Assembly (NCBI RefSeq): GCF_011365745.1
Contig: NZ_JAAOBY010000009.1
Location: forward strand, 62,001 to 126,000
Origin: Flavobacterium turcicum
GTDB taxonomy: Bacteria; Bacteroidota; Bacteroidia; Flavobacteriales; Flavobacteriaceae
Direction of reading: 5' to 3'
Length of the DNA: 64,000 bases
Part shown: positions 1 through 7,282 of the stretch, piece after piece
Layout of the letters: every line of letters begins with the position of its first letter
Position numbering within the stretch: the first letter of the stretch is position 1
Made by a program: the position numbers and the translations under genes
Notes under the pieces: model-generated
Database searches by the model: none
What the model saw: only the letters and a program-made list of their open reading frames with translations
What the model was told of the DNA's origin: nothing

Positions 1-70
1 CTCGAACAGATGAAAAATCATAATTAAAAAGTAAGTTCAATCAACGAATTAGTAAAAAGAAAAAAAACTA

Positions 71-114
71 AAAACCATTGAGAATCGCATTTTAATTGCA
101 TTCTCAATGGTTTT
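71..114. terminator. Bidirectional rho-independent terminator
   Basis: Near-perfect hairpin: the left arm reads AAAACCATTGAGAAT and the right arm ATTCTCAATGGTTTT. A-rich sequence precedes it and a T-run follows, so it can stop transcription in both directions. It lies just downstream of the minus-strand L,D-transpeptidase gene and probably ends that transcript. Confidence 0.8.
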
Positions 115-134
115 TTCAATTTTACAAGCTGTGG

Positions 135-1010
135 CTATTCATTATTTTGTTGCGTAGCTCTATTTTTCTGTTCTTTTAAAATGGTATTCAAGTGCGGTTT
201 TGTTTCTCTTTCGATATCACTTTCACTGAGTTGTAAACCTTTGGCATCATCAACCAAAACATACCAAGGTTTGACTTTGCCAAACGGATATGCTCCAAAA
301 ACAATGACAGGAGTTCCTTTTACTTTTACGTTTTGATCATCTTGAAGTATCCATTCCTCTGCCCAACTGTAGAGTTTTTTAGCATCCGCTTCTTGAAGTC
401 TCAAACAAGAATGCGAAGCAGGATAACCCGGCAAAGCATACTGATGAAAACCAACACCCAATTTGTTCTCGATATTAAAATTCCATTTTAAATCCCACTC
501 GTCGTTAAAAGTACTGGTTGTTTCTTCAGCTTTCCAGTTGGTAAAAAACAATCCTGTTGGAGTTTTATCTTTTTCCCTTCCCATATTCGTTGGACCGGTA
601 TAAATTAGTTCGCCGTTTTCATAGGCAGCAAAAGTTTGTGTGGGATACGAAAAATAGATAATCTTTTCAACTTCCTTCAAAGCCAAAACCTTCAACGGAA
701 AAGGCAAATAATAAACAATATCACCCGTAAAATCATTTGGAACTATAACCGAATCTAATTTTTTGAAATTCTCAGCGTCTGTTCTATTGATGGCATAAGC
801 AAGCTGCAATTGAGTGCTATCGTTGCCAGATTTCTTTAGCCATTCTTTCGTGTTTTCAAAATTATAAGTGACTGTACCAGGTTTTTTTCGTTCTATTTTA
901 GTTGTAATTTTTTCTGATTGATTTTTGTCTTTAGAACTTGCTGCGCTCTCTTTACAAGAAAACAAAACAGAACAAACTACGGCGCTAAGGATACATACAA
1001 TTGGCTTCAT
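135..1010 (-). CDS. L,D-transpeptidase (YkuD-fold) lipoprotein
   Basis: Probably a peptidoglycan L,D-transpeptidase acting in the periplasm on cell-wall stem peptides. The N-terminus is a lipoprotein signal ending in LFSC, with Cys19 as the lipidated residue. A Lys/Glu/Ser-rich linker follows, then the catalytic region at about residues 105-235. The active-site signature is visible as His189 followed by SHSCLR at 199-204, giving Cys202 as nucleophile with His200. The usual SHGC is SHSC here, a conservative deviation. The 291-aa length suits a one-domain enzyme with a short C-terminal extension. It stands alone, with a strong terminator directly downstream. The family is well supported. Whether it crosslinks peptidoglycan or attaches proteins cannot be told from sequence. 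Confidence 0.85.
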   Translation of the reverse strand: MKPIVCILSAVVCSVLFSCKESAASSKDKNQSEKITTKIERKKPGTVTYNFENTKEWLKKSGNDSTQLQLAYAINRTDAENFKKLDSVIVPNDFTGDIVYYLPFPLKVLALKEVEKIIYFSYPTQTFAAYENGELIYTGPTNMGREKDKTPTGLFFTNWKAEETTSTFNDEWDLKWNFNIENKLGVGFHQYALPGYPASHSCLRLQEADAKKLYSWAEEWILQDDQNVKVKGTPVIVFGAYPFGKVKPWYVLVDDAKGLQLSESDIERETKPHLNTILKEQKNRATQQNNE

Positions 1011-1135
1011 AAGGTTAAATTTTAATTAATTTAAAAGTACCTCAATAAACTACCAAGTCTCTTACACAATTTGTATTAGTTATTATAGAATTAAACTTGA
1101 TTAGAATACAATTAGGTAAAATTATTCGAAAGCGA

Positions 1136-1246
1136 CAGTTCGACTTTTTCTGTGTATTAAAACGGAAAAAAAATGTCTTGAGAATCGTTTTTAATGAAAT
1201 TTTTCTTGTTCTCGATACATTTTTCTACCGAAAAACACTCGAACTG
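1136..1246. repeat. Intergenic imperfect-palindrome repeat (CAGTTCGA/TCGAACTG ends)
   Basis: The 390-base gap between the L,D-transpeptidase and mtaB holds this ~110-bp element plus a terminator. It begins CAGTTCGA and ends TCGAACTG, with A/T-rich arms that partly pair. Pieces of what seems the same end (ctcgaac followed by a GAAAAAT tract) occur at the first bases of the window, and ctcgaactg recurs at 7040-7048. I recognise this as a Flavobacterium-type dispersed intergenic repeat; no ORF lies in it. Confidence 0.55.
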
Positions 1247-1297
1247 ACGAAAAATTATCATCAAAAACTATAAATAACCTTACGTTTTAGTACAAAA

Positions 1298-1360
1298 AAC
1301 CATTAAGTGAGTTAAGTTAATTAAGCCTAAAACTTAATGAACTTAACTCACTTAATGGTT
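1298..1360 (-). terminator. mtaB: Rho-independent terminator of mtaB
   Basis: Perfect 21-bp stem: the left arm starts AACCATTAAGTGAG and the right arm ends CTCACTTAATGGTT, separated by a 21-base loop. Read on the minus strand it is followed by a T-run, as expected downstream of mtaB. The outer sequence AACCATTAA/TTAATGGTT is shared with the terminator at 7204-7263. Confidence 0.8.
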
Positions 1361-1400
1361 TATAAAAATGTTTTCCTTAAATGACTTATATGTTTAAAAC

Positions 1401-2729
1401 CTAAACCAACACAGATACAAAATCCATGCGCACACTGCCATCCTCATCAATTCGAGTCAAGTTGATATCGTGTAGGGTATTCACCAATTCAGGATTCCAA
1501 GGCGTTTTTACTTTTACGTAATTCTCAGTAAATCCGTGAATGTAACCTTCTTTATTTTCACTTTCAAATAATACTTTTCGTTGCGTTCCCAATTGGCTTT
1601 CGTAAAAAGCACGACGTTTTTTCACAGATAATCCTCGTAACATTTTACTACGTTTCGCACGCACATTGGCCGGAACTACACCACTCATAGCAGCAGCTTC
1701 AGTATTATCACGCTCCGAATACGTAAAAACATGCAAGTACGAAATATCCAAATCATTCAAAAAATGATACGTCTCCAGAAAATGCTCGTCCGTTTCACCC
1801 GGAAAACCTACAATGACATCCACACCTATACACGCATGTGGCATCACCTCGCGAATCTTATTCACTCGCTCTGTATATATTTCGCGTAAGTAACGACGCT
1901 TCATTAATTTCAAAATATCATTACTCCCTGATTGCAACGGAATGTGAAAATGCGGTACAAAAGTCCTGCTTTTCGAGACAAATTCAATCGTTTCGTTTTT
2001 CAATAAATTCGGTTCAATAGATGAAATTCGCAAACGCTCAATACCTTCCACTTCATCCAAAGCCTGAACCAATTCCAGAAAAGTATGTTCGTGTTTTTTA
2101 TTTCCAAATTCCCCTTTACCGTAATCGCCAATATTTACACCAGTAAGTACGATTTCTTTAATGCCTTGTTTCGAAATTTCGGCTGCATTTTTCAATACAT
2201 TTTCTAACTCGTCACTTCTAGAAATTCCTCTCGCCAGCGGAATCGTGCAATAGGTACACTTATAATCACAACCATCCTGAACTTTCAAGAACGCTCGCGT
2301 TCTATCGCCTATAGAATAACTGCCTACATAAAAATCAGCTTCGGCAATCTCGCAGGAATGCACCTCGCCCATATCATTTTTAGACAAATCGTTGATATAA
2401 TCGGCTAGTTTGAATTTTTCGGTAGCACCAAGCACCAAATCAACTCCATCCACAGCCGCCAATTCCTCCGGTTTAAGTTGCGCATAACAACCCACCGCGG
2501 CTACAAAAGCTTTGTCGTTAAGCTTCATGGCCTTACGCACCACTTGTTTGAATTGTTTATCGGCATTTTCAGTAACTGAACACGTATTAATCACATACAT
2601 ATCAGCCACTTCTTCAAAATCAACGCGATCAAAACCCTCGTCTTGAAGATTGCGCGCAATAGTTGATGTTTCTGAGAAATTGAGTTTACAGCCTAAAGTA
2701 TAAAAGGCGACTTTTTTGCGTTTTTCCAT
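1401..2729 (-). CDS. mtaB: tRNA (t6A37) methylthiotransferase MtaB
   Basis: Radical-SAM methylthiotransferase that converts t6A37 to ms2t6A37 in tRNAs reading ANN codons. The N-terminal UPF0004 domain carries the three cysteines of the auxiliary [4Fe-4S] cluster: Cys14 (GCKLN), Cys50 (NTCSVT) and Cys81 (GCYAQ). The radical-SAM motif CxxxCxxC is at 154-161 within GCDYKCTYCTIP. A TRAM-like segment closes the protein, and 442 aa is typical of MtaB/MiaB proteins. The GCKLN and TGVNIGDYG motifs favour MtaB over MiaB or RimO. It is a single-gene unit with its own terminator. Its upstream flank (2730-3091) is where the first accessory island begins. Confidence 0.92.
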   Translation of the reverse strand: MEKRKKVAFYTLGCKLNFSETSTIARNLQDEGFDRVDFEEVADMYVINTCSVTENADKQFKQVVRKAMKLNDKAFVAAVGCYAQLKPEELAAVDGVDLVLGATEKFKLADYINDLSKNDMGEVHSCEIAEADFYVGSYSIGDRTRAFLKVQDGCDYKCTYCTIPLARGISRSDELENVLKNAAEISKQGIKEIVLTGVNIGDYGKGEFGNKKHEHTFLELVQALDEVEGIERLRISSIEPNLLKNETIEFVSKSRTFVPHFHIPLQSGSNDILKLMKRRYLREIYTERVNKIREVMPHACIGVDVIVGFPGETDEHFLETYHFLNDLDISYLHVFTYSERDNTEAAAMSGVVPANVRAKRSKMLRGLSVKKRRAFYESQLGTQRKVLFESENKEGYIHGFTENYVKVKTPWNPELVNTLHDINLTRIDEDGSVRMDFVSVLV

Positions 2730-2829
2730 AAGTAAGCGCTATCTAATGAAATCGTTGTCAAAAAAATAGCGTGCGCAAATTTACGAACAAATACGAGAAA
2801 ACTGCACCGAATTGAATTTTTATTAAATA

Positions 2830-2926
2830 GGGCGTGCCCCTCCGTAAACTGCGGGTCGGGCTATGCGCTCTATCTTTATTTTTTTAAAGAAAAAAATAAA
2901 GGATGCCGCTGCTATCCCTCACGCGA
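2830..2926. repeat. Dispersed ~100-bp intergenic repeat, copy A
   Basis: Begins GGCGTGCCCCTCCGTA, contains GGGCTATGCGCTCTATCTTT, an A/T hairpin around TTTAAAGAA, then GGATGCCGCTGCTATCCCTC and ends ACGCGAA. A second copy with the same order of blocks is at 45005-45113. Each copy sits at the outer edge of an accessory region: here directly upstream of the EEP/Kiwa island. It is probably non-coding and structured; its mode of spread is unknown. Confidence 0.7.
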
Positions 2927-2956
2927 ACCATCATAACTGTCCTAATTTTAGAAAAA

Positions 2957-2981
2957 TTGTAAGAAAAAATTAATATATTTG
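2957..2981 (+). promoter_or_regulatory. Candidate Bacteroidota promoter for the EEP gene pair
   Basis: TATATTTG at 2974-2981 matches the TAnnTTTG -7 element. TTG at 2957-2959 could be the -33 element, but the 14-base spacer is shorter than the usual 17-20. It lies about 110 bases upstream of the EEP start. Between them is a perfect 12-bp palindrome, CCCAATATTGGG (3018-3029), that could be an operator. Moderate to low certainty. Confidence 0.35.
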
Positions 2982-3091
2982 AAAATAAATAAAACTGACT
3001 TTTATTACACATAACTACCCAATATTGGGCTGATAAGTCTGATTTTGTAAGACGTATATACAAGTTGGGCACAATACACACAAAAAAACTA

Positions 3092-3928
3092 ATGAAAGAA
3101 TTAAAATTTTTAATGTGGAATCTTCGAAATAGAGGAAAAAAATACATAAATGCTTTCGATGAATTATATCGTGAACAAAAGCCAGATTTTTTATTATTAA
3201 TTGAAAGCGATATCGAGGATAAACATATTGAAGAACTTTCCAAAGGTTTGTTGAAATCTGTAATGCTGAATAAAAAGAAAACAATTCGTCTCTATGTCAA
3301 CCCAAAATATAATGTCCAATTAATTAACGAAGAAGAAGCTAAAGATGGAAGATATTCACAGATAAAAGAAAGATTAGTTTTTTTTAAATGTGATATTGAT
3401 GGATTAAAAATATTACTTGTGGGCGTACACTTTCCAAGCAAATTTAATAATTCGCCTAATACACAATTTAACATTATGAAAAGATGGTTAGATTGGATTA
3501 AAGCCCAAGAAATGATTATTAAGACAGAAAATACAATAATTTGGGGTGATTTAAATCTTAATCCTTTTGACCTAGCTATATATCGAGATGGAGGATTAAA
3601 TGCACATCCATCTGTAAAACATAAACCAAAAGTCAAACCGCTTTATTATAATCCAATGTGGAGTACCTTGGGTGATTTTATTTACAAAACAAATAAAGAA
3701 AAAGTTCCTGGAACTTTCTTTTATGATCTACCGATTGATAATCATGATGATTTTCATTGGAATTCAATTGACGGTGTTTTAATAAAAAAGGATTTTGCTG
3801 AACATTTTTCAAAAAAAGATCTTGAAATAATTGTTAAAACTAAATCACACCTTTTTTCTGATTTATATGGTATAGATTCTGTGAAATACTCCGACCATTT
3901 ACCTTTAAAATTTAAATTATTAATATGA
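3092..3928 (+). CDS. Endonuclease/exonuclease/phosphatase (EEP) family protein
   Basis: A 278-aa metal-dependent phosphoesterase of the DNase I/exonuclease III fold; the substrate is unknown. All canonical motifs are present: Asn10 (MWNLR), Glu38 (LLLIESD), His113 (GVHFPS), Asp153/Asn155 (WGDLNLNP) and the terminal SDH at 267-269. It should therefore be catalytically competent. No signal peptide is seen, so it is probably cytoplasmic. I chose the ATG at 3092 over an upstream in-frame TTG at 3065 because the EEP strand starts directly after it. The stop overlaps the next ORF by 4 bases (ATGA), implying translational coupling. It is AT-rich like the whole 2.8-7.1 kb island and lies next to Kiwa genes, so a nuclease role in defence is plausible but inferred. 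Confidence 0.8.
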   Translation: MKELKFLMWNLRNRGKKYINAFDELYREQKPDFLLLIESDIEDKHIEELSKGLLKSVMLNKKKTIRLYVNPKYNVQLINEEEAKDGRYSQIKERLVFFKCDIDGLKILLVGVHFPSKFNNSPNTQFNIMKRWLDWIKAQEMIIKTENTIIWGDLNLNPFDLAIYRDGGLNAHPSVKHKPKVKPLYYNPMWSTLGDFIYKTNKEKVPGTFFYDLPIDNHDDFHWNSIDGVLIKKDFAEHFSKKDLEIIVKTKSHLFSDLYGIDSVKYSDHLPLKFKLLI

Positions 3929-4371
3929 GTAAAATTAGAAATATTTGGAAAGAAGTTTCTTCAAATCAACCAGCAGAAAGTAGCGAAATAACTCCGCTAA
4001 AAATTTTAGAAGAACAAGCAAGTGCTATCAATGATGATGCTGAAAGAACTAACATTGTTGGAATGACAATGACATTTACAATTAGTCAGCAAGATACTAT
4101 TAAAGAAACGAAACATATTTTATACCTATTCCCTAAAAATGGTAACGATTATAATTATAGATTCATAGAAATTAAGCAAAACATTGATAGTATATATCCA
4201 ATTAAGGTATCAGCTTTTCAAAATGGAAATACTGATTTTGGAACTTGCAAGAATGAAGATGAGTTTTATGACACATTAAAAAGAATATTTACAGATACAC
4301 GTAAAGAAATAGTTTTTGATCAATTAAAAAATATTGGAAATTCTATTGAAGAATGGAAAAAAGAAAGATGA
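3925..4371 (+). CDS. Unknown 148-aa partner of the EEP protein
   Basis: Not recognised. A small soluble protein, acidic in its N-terminal half and ending in a Lys/Glu-rich helix (IEEWKKER). The centre (about 45-110) reads as alternating beta strands: GMTMTFTISQQD, KHILYLFPK, YRFIEIKQ. No signal peptide, membrane segment or catalytic motif is evident. Its ATG overlaps the EEP stop codon by 4 bases, so the two are translated as a coupled pair and probably work together, for example as effector with regulator or inhibitor. That function is inferred from context only. The first cassette-type repeat starts 9 bases after the stop. Confidence 0.65.
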   Translation: MSKIRNIWKEVSSNQPAESSEITPLKILEEQASAINDDAERTNIVGMTMTFTISQQDTIKETKHILYLFPKNGNDYNYRFIEIKQNIDSIYPIKVSAFQNGNTDFGTCKNEDEFYDTLKRIFTDTRKEIVFDQLKNIGNSIEEWKKER

Positions 4372-4380
4372 TAAGTACTG

Positions 4381-4517
4381 TGCCTAACAGCCACTACAAC
4401 GGATTTGGGCATTAGGCTTAATGGAAAGATGGTTTTGTAGTTGGAATGATTTGGCAAATCCGAAAATAGGGCTTAATTTAATCCCAAACCCGCTGTAGTG
4501 CCGGAACGTTGTAGGCA
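4381..4517. repeat. Cassette-boundary imperfect palindrome, copy A
   Basis: A 137-bp element beginning TGCCTAACAGCCACTACAAC and ending GGAACGTTGTAGGCA. The two arms pair imperfectly (TGCCTA...CACTACA against TGTAGTG...TAGGCA), the right arm carrying an unpaired GGAACGTT block. The inner half also pairs (TTTGGG / CCCAAA; GGCTTAAT / GGGCTTAATTT). The second copy, in the same orientation and almost the same length, is at 5926-6063. Together they bracket kwaA-kwaB. The long foldable structure with an extrahelical block resembles integron attC sites in general architecture, but the integron core GTTRRRY is not matched. Confidence 0.8.
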
Positions 4518-4544
4518 ATTTTAACGAAAAAATCGAAAAAAAAT

Positions 4545-5084
4545 ATGAATTATATCTACAGACTTCTACTTACATTTAATGCTACATCACTTATTTTAGT
4601 CATATTTCTGATAAAAGAAGAAGTTACTATAAACCATATTCATGAAAAACTTTTTGCTTTACCAAATTATGTTTCTTATTTAATTTATTTTTTAATTCCA
4701 GTACTATTAACTTACTTGAGTTTATTAATATCTAAATTTCTTGGGAATTCTAATATTGCTAAAGGTTCAATTGTAGAAGTGGAAAATGCGAATAATGCCT
4801 TTTTACCAAGTTATTTAGGTTATTTTTTCGTTGCTTTGAGTGTCAACAATTGTGAAACATTAATTTTTGTTTTTATAATTCTTTTTGTTTTTACATTTCT
4901 TTCACAAACACTATATTTCAATCCCCTATTTTTAATATTTGGTTATCATTTTTACAATATTTCAACTAATAATAAAGCTAAATTATTTATTATTACTAAA
5001 AATGAAATTAATAAAGTTGATGATATTGAATTCACAAAATTGAAACGTATAAACAATTTCACTTTCATTGACAAAAATAAATAA
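4545..5084 (+). CDS. kwaA: Kiwa anti-phage membrane protein KwaA (probable)
   Basis: A 179-aa integral membrane protein with about four hydrophobic segments: 3-23, 42-63, 88-102 and 104-121. A Lys/Asn-rich cytosolic tail from about 143 ends in FTFID. The conserved-looking block LPSYLGYFFVALS (87-99) precedes helix 4, and the hydrophobic FNPLFLIFGYHFYN follows it. In Kiwa (Doron et al. 2018), a small four-TM protein KwaA is encoded immediately before KwaB (DUF4868). Size, topology and gene order match here, and kwaB starts one base after this stop. The gene begins 27 bases after repeat copy A, so its promoter must lie within the repeat or further upstream. The assignment rests on the pair together; KwaA alone would be a generic membrane protein. 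Confidence 0.68.
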   Translation: MNYIYRLLLTFNATSLILVIFLIKEEVTINHIHEKLFALPNYVSYLIYFLIPVLLTYLSLLISKFLGNSNIAKGSIVEVENANNAFLPSYLGYFFVALSVNNCETLIFVFIILFVFTFLSQTLYFNPLFLIFGYHFYNISTNNKAKLFIITKNEINKVDDIEFTKLKRINNFTFIDKNK

Positions 5085-5085
5085 T

Positions 5086-5919
5086 ATGAATTATCTAATA
5101 GCAAAAAAGAAAAGAACAAACAATACTTACAATCTTGTTTTATCACAAGAAGATAGAATTTACGAAATTCCAAATGATTTAGTAAACATAAAACAATATG
5201 ATACAAATTATAAATTAGAAGATGATGAATGGTTTGGAATAACAAATTTTAGTAATTCAAATTATTGTATTCCATTATTAAATCAAGATTTTAATAGTGC
5301 AGAATATCATCAAATTGTAACTAATCAATATAAAAACGTGAAATTTTTCTGTTCTTATCAAGATGAAGATGATTATTGTTTTCAGAAGTTTATGTATAGT
5401 AATATAATTTCAAAAAAATGGATTTCATTAAGTGGAGAACCCGAAATTAAAGTTAATGAACCCATATTGATTTTAAAATCTATTCCTGATGCATTATATA
5501 GAAAATCAACAAATACGCTTTATTTCAAAAACTTAAGCGATATCAAATCAATTTTCCCAGAAGTAATTGATTTATATAAAGAAGCAACAGACGAAGAAAC
5601 AGAAACCTTTTTAAATAGTGAGTTTATAAATTTAAATGATGGATTTGATAAAACTAAAGTAAATACAGCAAATAGAAAGCGAATTTCAATGGCTATTGAA
5701 ACTTTAGCAAAACTTGAAGATGAACACAAAATACAAATACACGATTATATTAAGGATTATTGTCCAGAATTACATTTCTCGGAAGAACATAAATCTTTTA
5801 ACATTGCTTCCGAAGAACATCTGAAAAATTTAATTTTTGGGATTGAACAGCGTTTTTATACAACAATTGTCGGTAGCGAAAGAAGACTAGCAAATTCTGT
5901 ATCTAAACTTGCTAATTAA
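5086..5919 (+). CDS. kwaB: Kiwa anti-phage protein KwaB (DUF4868-like, probable)
   Basis: A 277-aa soluble protein. The N-terminal half (1-130) is beta-rich and aromatic. From about residue 140 it follows the DUF4868/KwaB pattern: a strand with DALYRKSTNTLYFKN, then FPEVIDLYKEAT, a helical middle and a C-terminal helix near FGIEQRFYTTIVGSERR. KwaB is the cytosolic DNA-binding effector of Kiwa that assembles with KwaA. The ATG at 5086 is preferred to the in-frame TTG at 5068: it sits one base after the kwaA stop, giving tight coupling. The stop is followed after 6 bases by repeat copy B. The last 15 bases of the gene recur exactly at the end of the 299-aa gene at 7020-7034. Confidence 0.7.
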   Translation: MNYLIAKKKRTNNTYNLVLSQEDRIYEIPNDLVNIKQYDTNYKLEDDEWFGITNFSNSNYCIPLLNQDFNSAEYHQIVTNQYKNVKFFCSYQDEDDYCFQKFMYSNIISKKWISLSGEPEIKVNEPILILKSIPDALYRKSTNTLYFKNLSDIKSIFPEVIDLYKEATDEETETFLNSEFINLNDGFDKTKVNTANRKRISMAIETLAKLEDEHKIQIHDYIKDYCPELHFSEEHKSFNIASEEHLKNLIFGIEQRFYTTIVGSERRLANSVSKLAN

Positions 5920-5925
5920 AAAAAC

Positions 5926-6063
5926 TGCCTACAACACACACTACAAGCAATTTGGGTAATAGGCTTAATGGAAAAATTGGTTTCTATTTGTAAGATTCAG
6001 CTAATCCGAAGAATGGGCTTAATTTAGTCCCAAACTGCTTGTTGCGCGGGAACGTTGGCTGCA
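5926..6063. repeat. Cassette-boundary imperfect palindrome, copy B
   Basis: 138 bp, in direct orientation relative to copy A at 4381-4517. It starts TGCCTACAACACACACTAC, keeps the block ATAGGCTTAATGGAAA, the block GGGCTTAATTTAGTCCCAAA, and ends GCGGGAACGTTGGCTGCA. Inner arms ACAAGCAATTTGGG and CCCAAACTGCTTGT pair almost perfectly. The spacing between equivalent points of A and B is 1545 bases, which is one cassette. The two copies have diverged in the stems while keeping pairing in part, suggesting structure matters. Confidence 0.8.
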
Positions 6064-6134
6064 ATAAGAAAAAAAATCCGTCACTTATCAGATTTTTTTG
6101 TAACATTAACACATAATATTTTATAATAAATTTA

Positions 6135-7034
6135 ATGCAAAATACTCCATCCTTAAAAGAAATTACAAGCCAACTTCAAAAAGTTTACCCTCAATTGAAT
6201 TGGGTAAGTGAATCTGTGCAAATCAATGGTACCACATTCTATAATGTTTCCAATTTAAATCTATTGCGCAATGGCATTATCGAATTAGAAAAAATGGGAT
6301 TATTTAAAAATCTTGTTGAAAGTTTAGTAGAGTCTGTAATCTTTACTACTGGTAATGATTCATTGAGAATTCAGTCAATTGAAAACAATGGAATTTCGAA
6401 CAATATTAAATTATTGAAAACTTTAATCGAAAATTTCTTAGATGTTTTACATCAAACTGTCCCAGAAGAAAGTTTACAATCTATAAATATTAAAATGCCC
6501 CCAGTAAATGACTTTGATGATCTCTCAAAGGTTTCAAGAGAAATACATTTAGCCATAACACAAGTAGTCTATCTTCCTGAAATTGGTGGTCAAACCAAAA
6601 TTGAAAGTGTTGAAAATGGTTCAATTTGGTTTAATGTCTTAGTTGGTAGTGCTGCTGTTAGTGTTATAGCAAGTATGGTATGGTCTGCAGCAGTTATATT
6701 TAAAAAAATAATGGAAGGCAAATTACTAGCTGAACAAATTAGAGGTTTAAAAGTTAAGAACGAGAGTTTGGAAGATATTTTAAAAGCGCAAAAAGCAGAA
6801 ACTGAGATGATGCTGCAAGCTGAAGCGAAATTTGTTTATTCTGAACATTTCAAAAATGACACTCCCGAAAATATCGAAAAGATTAAAAACTCGATTTCTA
6901 CTTTTGCTGACTTAATATCTAAGGGCGCTGAAATAAAACCTGCATTAATGGCTCCAGAAGAAGTTTCCAATTTGTTTCCCGACGCAACAAAATTAATCTC
7001 ACTTGAGTCTAGAATTAAAAAACTTGCTAATTAA
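6135..7034 (+). CDS. Unknown 299-aa protein with central membrane segment
   Basis: Function not recognised. Residues 1-160 look mixed alpha/beta and soluble. One strong hydrophobic segment follows at about 168-188 (WFNVLVGSAAVSVIASMVWS). A long charged, probably coiled-coil helix (190-235, rich in Lys/Glu/Gln) comes next, with a short C-terminal helical region. The segment is preceded by VENGSIW, a turn that I associate with membrane-tethered accessory proteins of unknown function. There is no signal peptide, so it is probably a single-pass inner-membrane protein. It lies 72 bases after repeat copy B. The island context (EEP pair, Kiwa) makes a defence role possible but unproven. Confidence 0.6.
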   Translation: MQNTPSLKEITSQLQKVYPQLNWVSESVQINGTTFYNVSNLNLLRNGIIELEKMGLFKNLVESLVESVIFTTGNDSLRIQSIENNGISNNIKLLKTLIENFLDVLHQTVPEESLQSINIKMPPVNDFDDLSKVSREIHLAITQVVYLPEIGGQTKIESVENGSIWFNVLVGSAAVSVIASMVWSAAVIFKKIMEGKLLAEQIRGLKVKNESLEDILKAQKAETEMMLQAEAKFVYSEHFKNDTPENIEKIKNSISTFADLISKGAEIKPALMAPEEVSNLFPDATKLISLESRIKKLAN

Positions 7035-7036
7035 CA

Positions 7037-7175
7037 ACTCGAACTGGCCCACCGCTGCCGCACGAATCCTTTCGTGTGGTAATTTGCTGCAAATACTAAT
7101 TTTTTATATTCAAAACAAAAATAAAGAATCGCACTACCGGCGCTTATGAAGATTCCTCCATCGTCGGAATGACAA
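7037..7175. repeat. Right border of the first accessory island: dispersed repeat fragments
   Basis: Non-coding stretch after the 299-aa gene. It contains ctcgaactg (same end as the 1136-1246 element), the hairpin-like CACGAATCCTTTCGTGTGG (CACGAA/TTCGTG) and GATTCCTCCATCGTCGGAAT (ATTCC/GGAAT). These resemble parts of Flavobacterium dispersed intergenic repeats joined together. No gene is evident. Confidence 0.4.
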
Positions 7176-7203
7176 ATAAACACGTACAGTTTTCTAAAAA
7201 TAA

Positions 7204-7263
7204 AAACCATTAAAAAATCAAGTTTAAGAACAAATCTTATATCACTTAATTTCTTAATGGTTT
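7204..7263 (-). terminator. Terminator of the Cof-type hydrolase operon
   Basis: Outer stem AAACCATTAA / TTAATGGTTT with a partly paired interior; on the minus strand it is followed by a T-rich run. It shares its outer stem with the mtaB terminator. Placed 20 bases beyond the stop of the gene at 7283. Confidence 0.6.
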
Positions 7264-7282
7264 CAAAAAGTGGTGTAATAGC

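Noticed and set aside
2884..3284. Two overlapping minus-strand reading frames across the EEP promoter and 5' part
   Set aside because: They overlap a well-supported plus-strand gene and a repeat, and have no recognisable domain or start context.
4381..6063. Integron gene cassette with true attC sites
   Set aside because: The architecture is similar, but the core GTTRRRY/RYYYAAC pair is not matched in both copies and no IntI integrase is in the window.
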